Below, in pieces: positions 1 through 9,607 of a DNA stretch of 64,000 bases. The notes below the pieces were generated by a model. That model did no database searches. It saw only the letters and a list, made by a program, of their open reading frames with translations, and was not told the DNA's origin. Within the stretch, counting starts at the first letter, position 1. Each line of letters begins with the position of its first letter. This DNA comes from Sporosarcina sp. P32b (GTDB lineage: Bacteria; Bacillota; Bacilli; Bacillales_A; Planococcaceae). The DNA lies in assembly GCF_002743335.1 (NCBI RefSeq), contig NZ_PDZB01000007.1, positions 1 through 64,000 on the forward strand. The letters are read 5' to 3'. The position numbers and the translations under genes are program-made.

Positions 1-15
1 AAATTCATTGTGAGT

Positions 16-80
16 CCTCCTTGGTATGTAAATTAGGGGTCAATTCGTGCAGATTTGACACCCCGCATCATACCAAGAGG
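16..80. repeat. Nested inverted repeat at the left edge
   Basis: Outer arms at 17-28 and 69-80 (CTCCTTGGTATG against CATACCAAGAGG) and inner arms at 36-43 (GGGGTCAA) and 55-64 (TTGACACCCC) form a long two-part hairpin. It may be the end of a mobile element or a structured leader of a gene lying left of the window. No transposase is visible here, so its nature is open. Confidence 0.45.
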
Positions 81-462
81 GCTCTTTGTGTTCAAGTCCC
101 CGAAAAAGCTTCTAACAGGAATGCTCCCATCTTAATAGAATCTAGCTATTCTAAACCTTTGACATAGTATAGTAATAATTGGACAGTCATACATTGGACA
201 CATTGTTATTTAGTGCCAAAAACCTTTAGTCACTATGTCTTGCATATCATTTTCGACGAAATGATTTATGCTAGAGATTTACTAACAAACCTAGAGAACG
301 TGTTATATCCTTGTGCAATATGTGCTACTCACGCTTATAAAAACATCAATATTTGTAGCCAGTTGAATTCTTCCATAATAAAAGCCATCCGAAGATATTC
401 GAATGGCTATCTTTGCTGGATACTACTATTAAATCCTTCATAAAATCGATATAGAACATTGC
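81..462. other. Intergenic region without convincing gene
   Basis: Apart from the terminator at 378-412, I see nothing that supports a gene. The open frame at 213-443 on the plus strand has no ribosome-binding site and no recognisable domain, and I regard it as chance. Confidence 0.5.
378..412 (-). terminator. Terminator of the amidohydrolase operon
   Basis: On the minus strand the arms AGCCAT (403-408) and ATGGCT (383-388), extended by partly paired CGA/TCG bases, form a hairpin followed by a T-rich stretch. It lies about 55 bp past the stop codon of the last gene of the operon. Confidence 0.6.
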
Positions 463-2088
463 TTACTTCTGATAAATAGCTTGTTTTTCATACTCTATTC
501 TTCCATCGATCATCGTCAATTCTACAGTTACATCTTTAATACTCTCTATATCTACTGATAGAACACTTTGATCCAGCACAACCAAATCAGCTAATTTACC
601 CACTTCAATACTGCCTTTTTGTTGTTCATCAAAACTCGCATAAGCACCCATGTATGTATAGGCTTTAATGGCATCAAGCACACTCACTCTCTGACAAATT
701 CCTACATCATGGCCTGAAACAGTTTTTCTATTCACTGCCGCATGAATACCAAGAAGAGGATTATGGTCTACTACAGGCGTATCAGAGGCAAATGCAAAAG
801 GGATTCCCTTTTCTAAATAATCATTTGCTGGATACATCACATTTACGCGATCACCGTAATATTCGAGATAGGCATCACCATTCACATACATGAAAGCGGG
901 GTTAGGAATGACTACAACTCCTAATTCCTTCATCCGTTCCTGAAGATCTATACTAGCTATTCCACCATGCTCAATACGATGCCGGTGATCTATTCGCGGA
1001 TGTTTCTCTAGCGCCTCTTCAATACAATTCAACACCATTTCAATCGCACGATCACCTTGTGCATGCGCAGTGATTTGGTATCCTTTGCTGTGAGCTTCTC
1101 CTAGAACTTCATTCATTCTTTCCTGGTCGTAATATAATATGCCTGTATCTGTCGGGTCACTGTTATATGGTTCTCTTGTGGCTAAAGTGGGGCCTGTACT
1201 GCTGCCATCTGTAAAGAGTTTAGCCGGTCCAATTTTAAACCATTCATCGCCATCTCCAGTAACCACGCCTGCATCGATCATATGCCGAACGAATGACTCA
1301 GAATCCGTCAATGATCCAATGAGAGCGTAGACACGGTTTTTCACATCACCCGAGTCTATACTTTTTTTCATCAGCTTTAAAATATCTGGTCCCCATCCGT
1401 AACTACCGGCATCATGCAAACTCGTTATGCCAGACTCCACAAATATCTGGGATGCTAATTTCAATCCACTTGCAATTTCGTCTGCACTATAGTCTGCTAT
1501 AGAGAATAGTTGCATATGTGCATTCTCAATCATTTTTCCTGTTAATTCTCCATTTGAATCACGCTCGATCTCACCGCCAGCAGGATTTTCAGACTCCTTT
1601 GTGAAACCTGCTAGTTCCAACGCTTTGCTATTCGCGATGGATGTATGATTACAAACTCGAATTATCACAATCGGATGTTCAACAGATATTGCGTCGAGCT
1701 CTTGTATAGTAGGGAAACATTTCTCTTTAATCGCCTGTTCATTAAAGCCCGTAACCCGGATCCACTCTCCCTTTGGAGTATGCTCCGCTTTCTTTTTCAT
1801 TTCCTCATATAAGATTTCCAACGAATCAATTTCGAGATTCGCACAGTTTATACCGAGCAAGTTCGTTCCATAAATAGTTAAATGTAAGTGCGGATCTATG
1901 AAACCTGGAAGAAGGGATTTTCCTTCCAGGTCGATTACTTTTGTATTTTCTCCAATAAACCTACCAACATTCTCATTCTGTCCCACTTCGATGATCGTAT
2001 GATCTTTTATTGCTACTGCTTCCATAATGGAAGAATCCTTATCGACCGTGATCACTTCTCCATTAGTAAATACGATATCTGCATGCAC
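463..2088 (-). CDS. YtcJ-type metal-dependent amidohydrolase
   Basis: The 541-residue protein belongs to the amidohydrolase superfamily, YtcJ-like branch, which hydrolyses amide or related C-N bonds in small molecules; the substrate is not known. The N-terminal composite beta domain (about 1-60) is followed by the metal-binding HxH signature in GFIDPHLHL (about 63-71). Further metal-site histidines lie in the AHAQGDRAI and RIEHGG motifs (about 340-375), and the catalytic Asp is in the FASDTPV motif (about 425). Length is normal for the family. Translation likely starts at GTG (2088) behind GAGGTGA six bases upstream. It is the last gene of a four-gene operon with an SSS symporter, a DUF3311 protein and an M20 amidohydrolase, so it probably takes part in breakdown of the imported compound. 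Family call is firm, substrate unknown. Confidence 0.85.
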   Translation of the reverse strand: MHADIVFTNGEVITVDKDSSIMEAVAIKDHTIIEVGQNENVGRFIGENTKVIDLEGKSLLPGFIDPHLHLTIYGTNLLGINCANLEIDSLEILYEEMKKKAEHTPKGEWIRVTGFNEQAIKEKCFPTIQELDAISVEHPIVIIRVCNHTSIANSKALELAGFTKESENPAGGEIERDSNGELTGKMIENAHMQLFSIADYSADEIASGLKLASQIFVESGITSLHDAGSYGWGPDILKLMKKSIDSGDVKNRVYALIGSLTDSESFVRHMIDAGVVTGDGDEWFKIGPAKLFTDGSSTGPTLATREPYNSDPTDTGILYYDQERMNEVLGEAHSKGYQITAHAQGDRAIEMVLNCIEEALEKHPRIDHRHRIEHGGIASIDLQERMKELGVVVIPNPAFMYVNGDAYLEYYGDRVNVMYPANDYLEKGIPFAFASDTPVVDHNPLLGIHAAVNRKTVSGHDVGICQRVSVLDAIKAYTYMGAYASFDEQQKGSIEVGKLADLVVLDQSVLSVDIESIKDVTVELTMIDGRIEYEKQAIYQK

Positions 2089-2127
2089 GATAGATCACCT
2101 CTCTGTACTAAATTATAATTGGATTGA

Positions 2128-3594
2128 TCAGCTACGAATATAAGTGTCTTCTTCCTCGCTTCTCTCTGACTTTGTCAGCAAACTTACTATGATCATTATT
2201 ATAACATTCACAATCAGTCCAATAATTCCTGCGTGAATACCAAATGGTGTGGAGTCTGCAACTAGTTGGAAATAGAAATTCAATATCGCTCCCACTACCA
2301 ATCCACTGATTACTCCTTTTGCCGTTGCTCCCCGCCAATACAAGGCACTGTAAACTCCTGGAGCAAATTGTACAATCGCCCCATAAGCTCCTAAGAGTAA
2401 GACAATTAATCCTTGCCCCCCGAAAATGGTGATAATATAAGCTAATCCTCCGATAACGAATACACCTATACGCATAATCTTTAAAACGGTCTTATCGGAT
2501 AGATCTTTGAAAATTGTACGAATCACACCGTCCGTTGTTTCCAAGGTTGCATTGTGTGTAATCGCATCAGCAGATGACATGGCAGCCGCCAGTGCACCTG
2601 CGCCAACTAGCCCATACACCCATCCTGGTAGATTCATGACAGTCGTGATCAAGAATGGGAGTATCTGATCCGCACTATCAATCAAATTCGCATCTACAAT
2701 GCCCTTGGCTGCAAATCCAACTAGCAATAAAGGTATTAAGAATAGCGCGAATATCGGATAAACCAAAACTGTTTTCTTAATGACTTTAGGGCTGGATGCA
2801 TATGACTTTGTAAATAGATGTGGCCACATTAAGAATCCAATTACAGATACTAAAATAGTTGTTGTAAATGGTATCGTCCCCATCGTAGAACCTTCTTTTC
2901 CTATCTGTAAGAACCCAGGATTTTCTGTAGCAATATTTGTGAACATAACGCCCACAGAGTCGTGTAACTGATTCACGATTGCTATCCCTACAACCCATGA
3001 AATAATGATCATGAGTAACCCTTGGAACACGTCAGACCAAGCGGCAGCTCGTAGTCCTCCTGTTGCCACATAAACAACAACAATTCCGTACGCAAGTAGA
3101 GCTCCGAGCCAAAAAGGAATTCTCCCCTCTGTCATAATATTAAAAATGTGTGCCATTCCTGTTAACTGGGTAGCTAAATATTGAATAGAAGCTAGTAATG
3201 CAAGTAAACCAACTATTATTCCGAGAGTCTTACTTCTATAACGAATTCTAAAAAATGAAGATAACGTGTAAAGATTGAACTTCTTCCCGATCTTCGAAAT
3301 TTTAGGCCCGATAATATACCAAGGTAGTATCGCAAAGGCTGTATAGATAATAATATAAAAAGCAGGTGCCCCTTTTTCGTAAGCCCAACCAGGTGCGCCT
3401 AAAAATGAGAAAGCACTAAATACAGCTCCCCCCATCAAGAACCACATGACGATTAATCCCAATTTACCTCCTGCAACAGCAAATTCATCTAGGGAACTGG
3501 AGTCCTGTCCTTTACCCGCCCATACTCCAACAACCAAGGCGATTACTAAATAACCAATCATGATAATTAATGCAATTAGCCAATGTTCCATCAT
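2128..3594 (-). CDS. Sodium:solute symporter (SSS family)
   Basis: A 488-residue polytopic membrane protein with about 13 hydrophobic segments and SSS family features. The N-terminal WAGKGQDSSSLDEFAVAGG stretch and the GGAVFSAFSFLG segment (about 55-67) resemble the sodium-site region of PutP/PanF-type carriers. It should import an organic solute with sodium. The start codon overlaps the stop of the upstream DUF3311 gene by 4 bp (ATGA), which implies translational coupling. This symporter plus DUF3311 pairing is the same as in Bacillus subtilis yhjB/yhjC. The flanking amidohydrolases suggest the substrate is an amide, ureide or N-carbamoyl compound, but this is inference from context. Confidence 0.88.
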   Translation of the reverse strand: MMEHWLIALIIMIGYLVIALVVGVWAGKGQDSSSLDEFAVAGGKLGLIVMWFLMGGAVFSAFSFLGAPGWAYEKGAPAFYIIIYTAFAILPWYIIGPKISKIGKKFNLYTLSSFFRIRYRSKTLGIIVGLLALLASIQYLATQLTGMAHIFNIMTEGRIPFWLGALLAYGIVVVYVATGGLRAAAWSDVFQGLLMIIISWVVGIAIVNQLHDSVGVMFTNIATENPGFLQIGKEGSTMGTIPFTTTILVSVIGFLMWPHLFTKSYASSPKVIKKTVLVYPIFALFLIPLLLVGFAAKGIVDANLIDSADQILPFLITTVMNLPGWVYGLVGAGALAAAMSSADAITHNATLETTDGVIRTIFKDLSDKTVLKIMRIGVFVIGGLAYIITIFGGQGLIVLLLGAYGAIVQFAPGVYSALYWRGATAKGVISGLVVGAILNFYFQLVADSTPFGIHAGIIGLIVNVIIMIIVSLLTKSERSEEEDTYIRS

Positions 3595-3815
3595 TCATCA
3601 CCTTCTTCTAACTTATGGTCTGGATCAAATCTATACAAAATTAAAACCCCTAAAAAAGTTAGTAAAATTAATAGAATGATATAGAAAAATGAAAAAGGTA
3701 GACCCATAATGATAGGAGTAGCTCGGTTTGCTAGCTCAAATAAAGGAAATATTAACAATAAAAAAGGAACAGTAACGATCATAATATAAATAGTATTGAA
3801 CTTCTTTTTGCTCAT
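3591..3815 (-). CDS. DUF3311 small membrane protein (YhjC-like)
   Basis: A 74-residue protein with two transmembrane segments (about 8-28 and 38-60) and a charged C-terminal tail. Small DUF3311 proteins of this kind are regularly encoded directly before an SSS symporter and are thought to be accessory subunits. Start at ATG 3815 is supported by GGAGGG upstream, and the 3' end overlaps the symporter start. The 35-bp gap to the upstream M20 gene keeps it in the same operon. Confidence 0.8.
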   Translation of the reverse strand: MSKKKFNTIYIMIVTVPFLLLIFPLFELANRATPIIMGLPFSFFYIILLILLTFLGVLILYRFDPDHKLEEGDE

Positions 3816-3850
3816 CCAATCCCTCCATTACCTATATTCATTTTGATTTA

Positions 3851-5104
3851 TTACGTTTTACAAGCCATTCTATAAACAGTCTTATAGAGCAGCTCCACTC
3901 CAAGCGCAATATCCTCTGGCGAACTATATTCTTTCGGGTTATGACTAATACCATCCTTTGAACGAACAAAAATCATACCGTAGTCACACACATAGGACAT
4001 TTCAAGCGAGTCATGAAAAGGGCCACTCATTAATTCTGGTGGTGTTAAATTCATTTCCGCACTTTCTTCTCTCATTATCTGCATAATATTTTCATTACAA
4101 AATCTAGGTTCATTTCGCGTATCTTCACTGACTTTATAAGACAAGCTATGTTCAACTGCAATTTTTTCTAGCTCTTGAAGGAAAACTTGTTCAATCTGAT
4201 TCCGTCGACTTTCATCAATATCCCGCAAATCAACTGTAAAAGTAACTTTTTCAGGAATGATATTACGAGAGTCAGGAAATACTTCCAAACTTCCGACTGT
4301 ACTGACTGTTGGTGCTCCGGAAACCTCTTGGGCTAACTCATTTAGCTTTACAATGACTTTAGCGGCACCAACTAAAGCATCTTGACGCATAGGCATCGGC
4401 ACAGATCCAGCGTGACCAGCTAAGCCTTCCATTTGAACAGTCAACCATAAAGGGCCAGAAATTCCCGTAACAATTCCAACAGGTTCATCTTTGGCTTCTA
4501 ATACAGGTCCTTGTTCAATATGAAGCTCTAAAAATGCTGCTATTGTAGAAGGGTCAATAAGGGACTCTTGAAACTTTGATGGGTCACAACCAAATTTGAT
4601 GAGCGCCTCACGCCTTGTCACTCCATTCTTATCACTCCGTTCGAGCTCTCCCTCCTCTAATTTCCCTAACATGCCTCTGACACCAAACAAGCCCTTATTG
4701 AATCGTGATCCTTCCTCATCAGCAAAGGCATATATAACAATAGGTATTTCAGGCTTTATTCCCTTATCGTGTAGCGTTTCCAACACTTCAATCGCCCCGA
4801 TTACTCCAAGCGCCCCATCATACCTTCCACCATAAGGTTGCGAATCGATATGTGAACCAATTACTAAAGCTGGCGAATCATTCGCTACCCCATCCATTCT
4901 CCCGATTAAGTTTCCAAATTGATCAATCTCCGTCTTTAAACCGATTTGATCCATATACTTTTTCACATGTAACACCGCTTCTTTATCTTCAGGTGAGTGT
5001 GCAAGTCTGGAGACTCCAGTGGAACCAATTTTCCCTATTCTTCCTAAAACTTGTAGATTATCATTCAATCTACCTGCATGAATTGAATATGTTAACGCTT
5101 TCAT
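3851..5104 (-). CDS. M20 family amidohydrolase (N-carbamoyl-L-amino acid hydrolase / allantoate amidohydrolase type)
   Basis: A 417-residue Zn-dependent amidase of the M20 hydantoinase/carbamoylase family. Metal-site motifs are visible: GSHIDSQPYGGRYDGALG (about 81-98), the acidic pair in YAFADEEGSRF (about 127-137), the ELHIEQGPVL histidine (about 192-201) and a late FHDSLEM histidine (about 363-369). The dimerisation insert, with GLAGHAGSVPMPMRQDA, occupies about 225-335. Family members release ammonia and CO2 from N-carbamoyl amino acids, ureidoglycolate or allantoate, and sequence alone does not separate these. AGGGGAG precedes the ATG at 5104. It is the first gene of the operon, so the operon probably serves nitrogen scavenging. 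Confidence 0.87.
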   Translation of the reverse strand: MKALTYSIHAGRLNDNLQVLGRIGKIGSTGVSRLAHSPEDKEAVLHVKKYMDQIGLKTEIDQFGNLIGRMDGVANDSPALVIGSHIDSQPYGGRYDGALGVIGAIEVLETLHDKGIKPEIPIVIYAFADEEGSRFNKGLFGVRGMLGKLEEGELERSDKNGVTRREALIKFGCDPSKFQESLIDPSTIAAFLELHIEQGPVLEAKDEPVGIVTGISGPLWLTVQMEGLAGHAGSVPMPMRQDALVGAAKVIVKLNELAQEVSGAPTVSTVGSLEVFPDSRNIIPEKVTFTVDLRDIDESRRNQIEQVFLQELEKIAVEHSLSYKVSEDTRNEPRFCNENIMQIMREESAEMNLTPPELMSGPFHDSLEMSYVCDYGMIFVRSKDGISHNPKEYSSPEDIALGVELLYKTVYRMACKT

Positions 5105-5141
5105 TTAGACACTCCCCTTTGAATTAAATCTTTCCGTTACT

Positions 5142-5155
5142 TGGTATGCATACAG
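5142..5155. promoter_or_regulatory. Possible operator upstream of the amidohydrolase operon
   Basis: A TGGTATGCATACA palindrome (core GTATGCATAC, 5144-5153) lies about 40 bp before the first gene of the operon. Its shape resembles GntR-family half-sites. No regulator gene is nearby, so the assignment is weak. Confidence 0.3.
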
Positions 5156-5382
5156 TTGTCACAATTTTCATTACACTTCATATAAAGGTATTGCATAGTT
5201 ACACAAACGGATAGTCTTATACAATTTTGAATACCACGTGAGAACAGACCAGCGTAGTAACCTCGCTTCCTCTTGTAAATAAAGTCCAAGCGTTTACATT
5301 CTATGCATATGATAATAACTTGTACTTTATACAATAATGATTGTCCTACGAAGCAGTTGGATACCGGACCATGTGAGTCAAC

Positions 5383-5723
5383 TACTCTATTACATGGGGT
5401 ATCTGATCTATCTCGGGCCGTAAACGCTCTATTACGCGGGATTTCCGCTCTATCGTGGGCCGTATACGCTCTATCAGGAGCCACAACTGCTCTATCACAC
5501 AGGATTTCCGCTCAATGGTAGACCGTATACGCTCTATGATGTCGGCTATCCGCTCTATAGTGTCAACCGCCATGTCACATGGGACATCCCGCTCTATTGA
5601 GGCCCATAACCGCTCTATCACATCAGCTATTCGCTCTATAATAGCCCGCAAACGCTCTATCACAACGACTACTCGCTCTATAGCAGTCCGCAACCGCTCT
5701 ATCACACGCCATATCCGCTCAAT
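5383..5723 (-). repeat. Array 1: octamer ATAGAGCG every 21 bp, 16 copies
   Basis: On the plus strand CGCTCTAT (minus-strand reading ATAGAGCG) starts at 5383, 5404, 5425, 5446, 5467, 5488, 5509, 5530, 5551, 5590, 5611, 5632, 5653, 5674, 5695 and 5716. All steps are 21 bp except one of 39 bp. Eleven of the 16 octamers are identical, while the 13-bp spacers have largely diverged. It lies just past the rbsB terminator. Because 21 is divisible by three, open frames appear on both strands (IER or RSI every seven residues); I do not regard these as genes. The function is unknown. Confidence 0.9.
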
Positions 5724-5764
5724 CCCCGCCCCACCACTCTCCCACCCACAAACCCCTCCAAAAC

Positions 5765-5804
5765 AAAAAAAGCCCCCCAGCCAAAAAATCTGGCCAGAGA
5801 GCTT
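5765..5804 (-). terminator. rbs operon terminator
   Basis: On the minus strand a 13-bp stem that includes G-U pairs (arms at 5792-5804 and 5772-5784) is followed by seven T residues, 20 bp beyond the rbsB stop codon. Confidence 0.7.
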
Positions 5805-5825
5805 CCCCTAAACTAAATCTAAAAC

Positions 5826-6761
5826 TCACTCTTTAATTAACTCCAAATCAACCGGAATATCTGCGTCTACGTCTTCGCCGTTCAACATAGCAACCGCTGC
5901 TTCCATTGCCTTAACCCCAATCTCCTCGGGCTTTTGTGCAATCGTGGCAGACAACTTACCGTCTTTGACCGATTTAATCGCGTCGTCTGTTGCGTCGAAT
6001 CCAATGACTGTAATATCCTTACCAGCTGACTGAATCGCTTCCAATGCACCTAACGCCATCTCATCGTTATGCGCGAATACGCCTTGAATGTCTGGGTTAG
6101 CTTGTAAAATATTTTCCATTACCGTCAAACCTTCTGCACGGTTAAAGTTCGCTGTTTGTTTCGCTACAATATTCACTTTGCCGTCAACCGCTTCGTTAAA
6201 GCCGGCTCCACGGTCACGTGCTGCGGATGAACCCGCGATCCCTTCAAGCTCTGCTACTTGTGGGTTATCTTCGCCAAGCAACTCGATCATGTATTCTCCA
6301 GCTAACACGCCGCCTGCTTTATTATCTGAAGCAATGTGGGATACAACTTCTCCACCTTCTGCTCTGCGGTCTACTGTGATGACCGGAATGTTCGAACTGT
6401 TTGCTGATTCCACTGCAGATACAACTGCTTCAGAATCGGTTGGGTTAATGATCAACAAATCTACACCTTGTTGAATTAAATCTTCTACGTCACTTGCTTG
6501 TTTCGACGCATCATCTTGTGCATCGACAACGATGACTTCTGATCCAGACTCTTTCGCCTGTTCCTTCACGCCTTCACTCAATGTTACGAAGAATGGATTG
6601 TTTAGCGTCGATACCGAAAGCCCAACTTTATACGCTTTTTCGCCTTCATTTCCAGCCTCGCCTTTTTCATCTGATGAAGATTTCGAACCGGGTTGTTCTA
6701 ATGAACATGCAGCCAAAACGAGCACGACGGCCATAAGTAGTAACCATTTGATATTTTTCAT
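5826..6761 (-). CDS. rbsB: Ribose ABC transporter substrate-binding lipoprotein
   Basis: A 311-residue periplasmic-binding-protein type I fold that delivers ribose to the RbsAC importer. A lipoprotein signal peptide ends in the lipobox LAAC (about 18-21), so it is anchored to the outer face of the membrane. Family motifs include VGLSVSTLNNPFFVTL, DAQDDASKQ, VDRRAEGGEVVSHIASDN and GVFAHNDEMALGA, as in RbsB. An open frame begins at GTG 6770, but that codon is only two bases from AAGGAG; ATG 6761, about 11 bases from the GGAG, gives the expected MKNIKWLLL signal start and is preferred. It is the last gene of rbsRKDACB, 15 bp after rbsC, followed by a terminator. Confidence 0.94.
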   Translation of the reverse strand: MKNIKWLLLMAVVLVLAACSLEQPGSKSSSDEKGEAGNEGEKAYKVGLSVSTLNNPFFVTLSEGVKEQAKESGSEVIVVDAQDDASKQASDVEDLIQQGVDLLIINPTDSEAVVSAVESANSSNIPVITVDRRAEGGEVVSHIASDNKAGGVLAGEYMIELLGEDNPQVAELEGIAGSSAARDRGAGFNEAVDGKVNIVAKQTANFNRAEGLTVMENILQANPDIQGVFAHNDEMALGALEAIQSAGKDITVIGFDATDDAIKSVKDGKLSATIAQKPEEIGVKAMEAAVAMLNGEDVDADIPVDLELIKE

Positions 6762-6776
6762 ACAATTCACATCTCC

Positions 6777-7718
6777 TTATGCGGTTTTTTTGCGATCTAA
6801 GAGCACTGCGATTAATATTACTGCACCCTTTACTACCTGTTGGAAGAAAGAGGATACGCCTATCAAATTCAAACCATTATTCAAAACACCAATAATCAAT
6901 GCACCAATTAATGTACCGACAATCCAACCGCGACCGCCAGTTAAACTTGTCCCGCCAAGTACAACGGCAGCAATGGCATCGAGTTCAAACATATTACCTG
7001 CTGTTGGCTGTGCGGAGTTCAGGCGTGATGTCAAAATTAATGACGCGATTGCCGTTAGACCGCCTGCCAATGAATAAACATAAATCTTCACTCGATCGAC
7101 ATTAATTCCGGATAGACGTGACGCTTCTTCATTACCACCGATCGCGTACACACGGCGTCCGAATGTCGTTTTCTTCAATATAAAGTACAGCACTGCAAAG
7201 GAGATCGCCATCGTGATGACAGGAACCGGAATACCGAAAATATATCCTTTACCGAGCATTTGGAATGTGAATGAATCGCCAAGCCCTGAAATCGGACGTC
7301 CTTCAGTATAGACTAAAGTCAATCCACGGAATATCGTCATCGTCGCAAGTGTCGCGATAAATGGCGCGACCTTCCCCTTCGCAATGATCAACCCGTTGAT
7401 TGCACCGAGCAGCACACCTAGTAATACGCCAAGTAACATGGCTAAAATTGGATCCATACCGCCTGACATCATACCCGCTGTCACGGCACCGGTTAATGCG
7501 AGAATCGACCCAACTGATAAATCAATTCCACCGGTTAAAATAACAAACGTCATCCCGAACGCAATCAATGCGTTAATAGACACTTGACGCAATACGTTGA
7601 ACAAGTTGTTCAGCGTTAAAAAACTTGGACTCATTACGGAAATAATGACGACGATCAATAATAAACCAATGAACGGTCCTAATTTCTGTAATGACGATTT
7701 CATATTAGTCTTGGACAA
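6777..7718 (-). CDS. rbsC: Ribose ABC transporter permease
   Basis: The membrane subunit of the ribose importer (BPD_transp_2 family), about 313 residues with 8-10 transmembrane segments. Recognisable motifs are [51 protein letters not shown] and [17 protein letters not shown], the last being the EAA-like coupling region to RbsA. Start choice: a TTG at 7718 lies eight bases after AGGAGG and gives a 14-bp overlap with rbsA. ATG 7703 lies too far from that site, and the longer frame to 7739 contains the ribosome site itself. Directly follows rbsA in the operon. Confidence 0.92.
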   Translation of the reverse strand: MSKTNMKSSLQKLGPFIGLLLIVVIISVMSPSFLTLNNLFNVLRQVSINALIAFGMTFVILTGGIDLSVGSILALTGAVTAGMMSGGMDPILAMLLGVLLGVLLGAINGLIIAKGKVAPFIATLATMTIFRGLTLVYTEGRPISGLGDSFTFQMLGKGYIFGIPVPVITMAISFAVLYFILKKTTFGRRVYAIGGNEEASRLSGINVDRVKIYVYSLAGGLTAIASLILTSRLNSAQPTAGNMFELDAIAAVVLGGTSLTGGRGWIVGTLIGALIIGVLNNGLNLIGVSSFFQQVVKGAVILIAVLLDRKKTA

Positions 7719-9201
7719 CTTTGTCACCTCCTGTTGCAAAATGCATAATTCGTTCTTGTGTCATTTCTTCTTTCGGTAAATCTGCCATCAATTGGCCTTC
7801 ATGCATGACAAGCACACGGTCTGCCATGCCGATTACTTCCGGCAGTTCGGATGAAATCATTACAATCGCGACTCCACGCTCAGCCAATTCATTGATAATG
7901 CTGTAAATCTCTTTCTTCGCTCCAACATCGACGCCTCTTGTCGGTTCATCCAAAAACAGAATATCCGGCTCAATACCAAGCCATTTCGCGATGACTACCT
8001 TTTGCTGGTTACCGCCACTCAACGACTTGACGATTTGTTCAGGTCCAGACGTGCGAACACCGAGACGTTTAGACATCGTGTCATACAGGTGATTCTCTTT
8101 CGTTCGTTGAATAACCCCTGAATTTGAAATTCGATTGAAGTTCGTCAGGCACATATTTTCCCGAACCGAAAATTCGAGAATCAACCCTTCAGATTTCCGG
8201 TCTTCCGTAACGTATCCAATCCCAAGCTTCTTCGCCTGTAAAGGATTCGTAATAACGACTTGCTCTCCGTCAATGAAAACCTTGCCCGCAGTCGGTTTCT
8301 TAAAGCCGAAAATCGATTGAATCACTTCCGTACGACCAGCACCCATTAAGCCGGCGATCCCGACGATTTCACCTTTTCGCACTTCAAACGACACGTCTTC
8401 AAAATAGTCATTGCGCGAGAGACTTTCTACTTTCAATTTCACATCGCCTATTTCACACGCACGCGCTGGGAATCGTTCGCCCAATTCACGTCCGACCATC
8501 ATCTGCACAATTTCATCAAACGTCGTATCTTTTATATTCCGCACACCGACGTATTGACCGTCTCGCAGAATAGTAATGCGGTCGCACATCGCGAAAATTT
8601 CTTCCATTCGGTGCGAAATATAAACGAATGAAACGCCTTCAGCTTGCAAAGCGCGAACCGTTTTAAATAACGTTTCAATTTCACGATCCGTCAGTGCTGC
8701 AGTCGGCTCATCCATCACAATCAGTTCAGCATTAGAAGAAACCGCCTTCGCAATCTCAATAATCTGCTGTTTACCGACAGATAATTCACGCGTGATGGTA
8801 CGTGCATCAACATGCAAGCCTAACTTCGATAGAATTTCTTCTGCTTGACGATTCATTTCCTTCGTCTTCAAAATTCCTGTTTTCCCGAAAGTCTTTTCTT
8901 TCCCTAAATAAAAGTTCTCCGCAACTGTCAAGTCAGGTAAAATATTGAGCTCTTGGTGAATAACCGCAATGCCCGCAGCCTCGGCTTCTTTAGCATTCTT
9001 GAATTCTACTTTCTTCCCTTTGACGTAGATTTCTCCTGAATCACGCGTATAGATCCCTGTCAAAATCTTCATCATCGTAGACTTCCCTGCACCGTTCTCT
9101 CCCATAAGCGCATGAATTTCACCTTTGACTACAGTAAACTCCACATTGTCGAGTACTTTATTTCCATTAAAACTTTTCGATATCCCGTTCATCGCAATCA
9201 T
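7705..9201 (-). CDS. rbsA: Ribose ABC transporter ATPase (double cassette)
   Basis: A 498-residue protein with two ABC modules, as in all sugar ABC transporters of this class. Module 1 has Walker [10 protein letters not shown], signature LSVGKQQ and Walker [12 protein letters not shown]. Module 2 has a degenerate Walker A (GLMGAGRTE), signature LSGGNQQKV and Walker [12 protein letters not shown]. The degenerate second site is normal for RbsA/MglA. The open frame extends to 9255, but homologues start at [17 protein letters not shown] sequence, so ATG 9201 is chosen; it lies 16 bp after the rbsD stop. It powers ribose uptake through RbsC. Confidence 0.94.
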   Translation of the reverse strand: MIAMNGISKSFNGNKVLDNVEFTVVKGEIHALMGENGAGKSTMMKILTGIYTRDSGEIYVKGKKVEFKNAKEAEAAGIAVIHQELNILPDLTVAENFYLGKEKTFGKTGILKTKEMNRQAEEILSKLGLHVDARTITRELSVGKQQIIEIAKAVSSNAELIVMDEPTAALTDREIETLFKTVRALQAEGVSFVYISHRMEEIFAMCDRITILRDGQYVGVRNIKDTTFDEIVQMMVGRELGERFPARACEIGDVKLKVESLSRNDYFEDVSFEVRKGEIVGIAGLMGAGRTEVIQSIFGFKKPTAGKVFIDGEQVVITNPLQAKKLGIGYVTEDRKSEGLILEFSVRENMCLTNFNRISNSGVIQRTKENHLYDTMSKRLGVRTSGPEQIVKSLSGGNQQKVVIAKWLGIEPDILFLDEPTRGVDVGAKKEIYSIINELAERGVAIVMISSELPEVIGMADRVLVMHEGQLMADLPKEEMTQERIMHFATGGDKVVQD

Positions 9202-9217
9202 CTCTGCACACCCACTT

Positions 9218-9607
9218 TCAGAATATGACGCCTGACTGTACGATAATATTGGCATAAGGTGTCGACTCTCCTGTACGAATAATAACTTTCGATTGTCTTG
9301 ATTGTTGTTTTAATTGATCATGTGTCAGCTCATCTATCGGACATTCTAGTTGTGTAATTTCATTATAGATTGTTGGGTTCTCTGCTTTTATTTCGCCTGC
9401 AATATATACTTTTTCTGCTTGAAAGTCTTTCAGTAATTCCAATAAAATCTCCGTGAATCCTGGTTTCCCAAGCGTATACGAAAGATCGATGCACGGAACA
9501 CCTTCAGGAATCGGCAGACCGCAATCTGCAATCGTCAATTGATCGGTGTGACCCATTTTAGCCAGCACAGCCGCAATATCGCGATTGATCATGCCATGCT
9601 TTTTCAT
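9218..9607 (-). CDS. rbsD: D-ribose pyranase
   Basis: The 129-residue protein matches RbsD in length and sequence ([22 protein letters not shown] start; [12 protein letters not shown]-terminal [19 protein letters not shown]). RbsD speeds conversion of ribopyranose to the furanose form used by ribokinase. The catalytic His in MGHTD (about 20) and the C-terminal Tyr/Asn region are present. Its start overlaps the rbsK stop by 4 bp, so the two are translationally coupled. Confidence 0.95.
   Translation of the reverse strand: MKKHGMINRDIAAVLAKMGHTDQLTIADCGLPIPEGVPCIDLSYTLGKPGFTEILLELLKDFQAEKVYIAGEIKAENPTIYNEITQLECPIDELTHDQLKQQSRQSKVIIRTGESTPYANIIVQSGVIF

Noticed and set aside
213..443. 76-residue open frame at the left end
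   Set aside because: No ribosome site, no family, covers the terminator of the neighbouring operon.
5382..5811. Open frames on both strands with IER or RSI every seven residues
   Set aside because: They result from a 21-bp repeat without in-frame stops, exist on both strands at once and lack ribosome sites.
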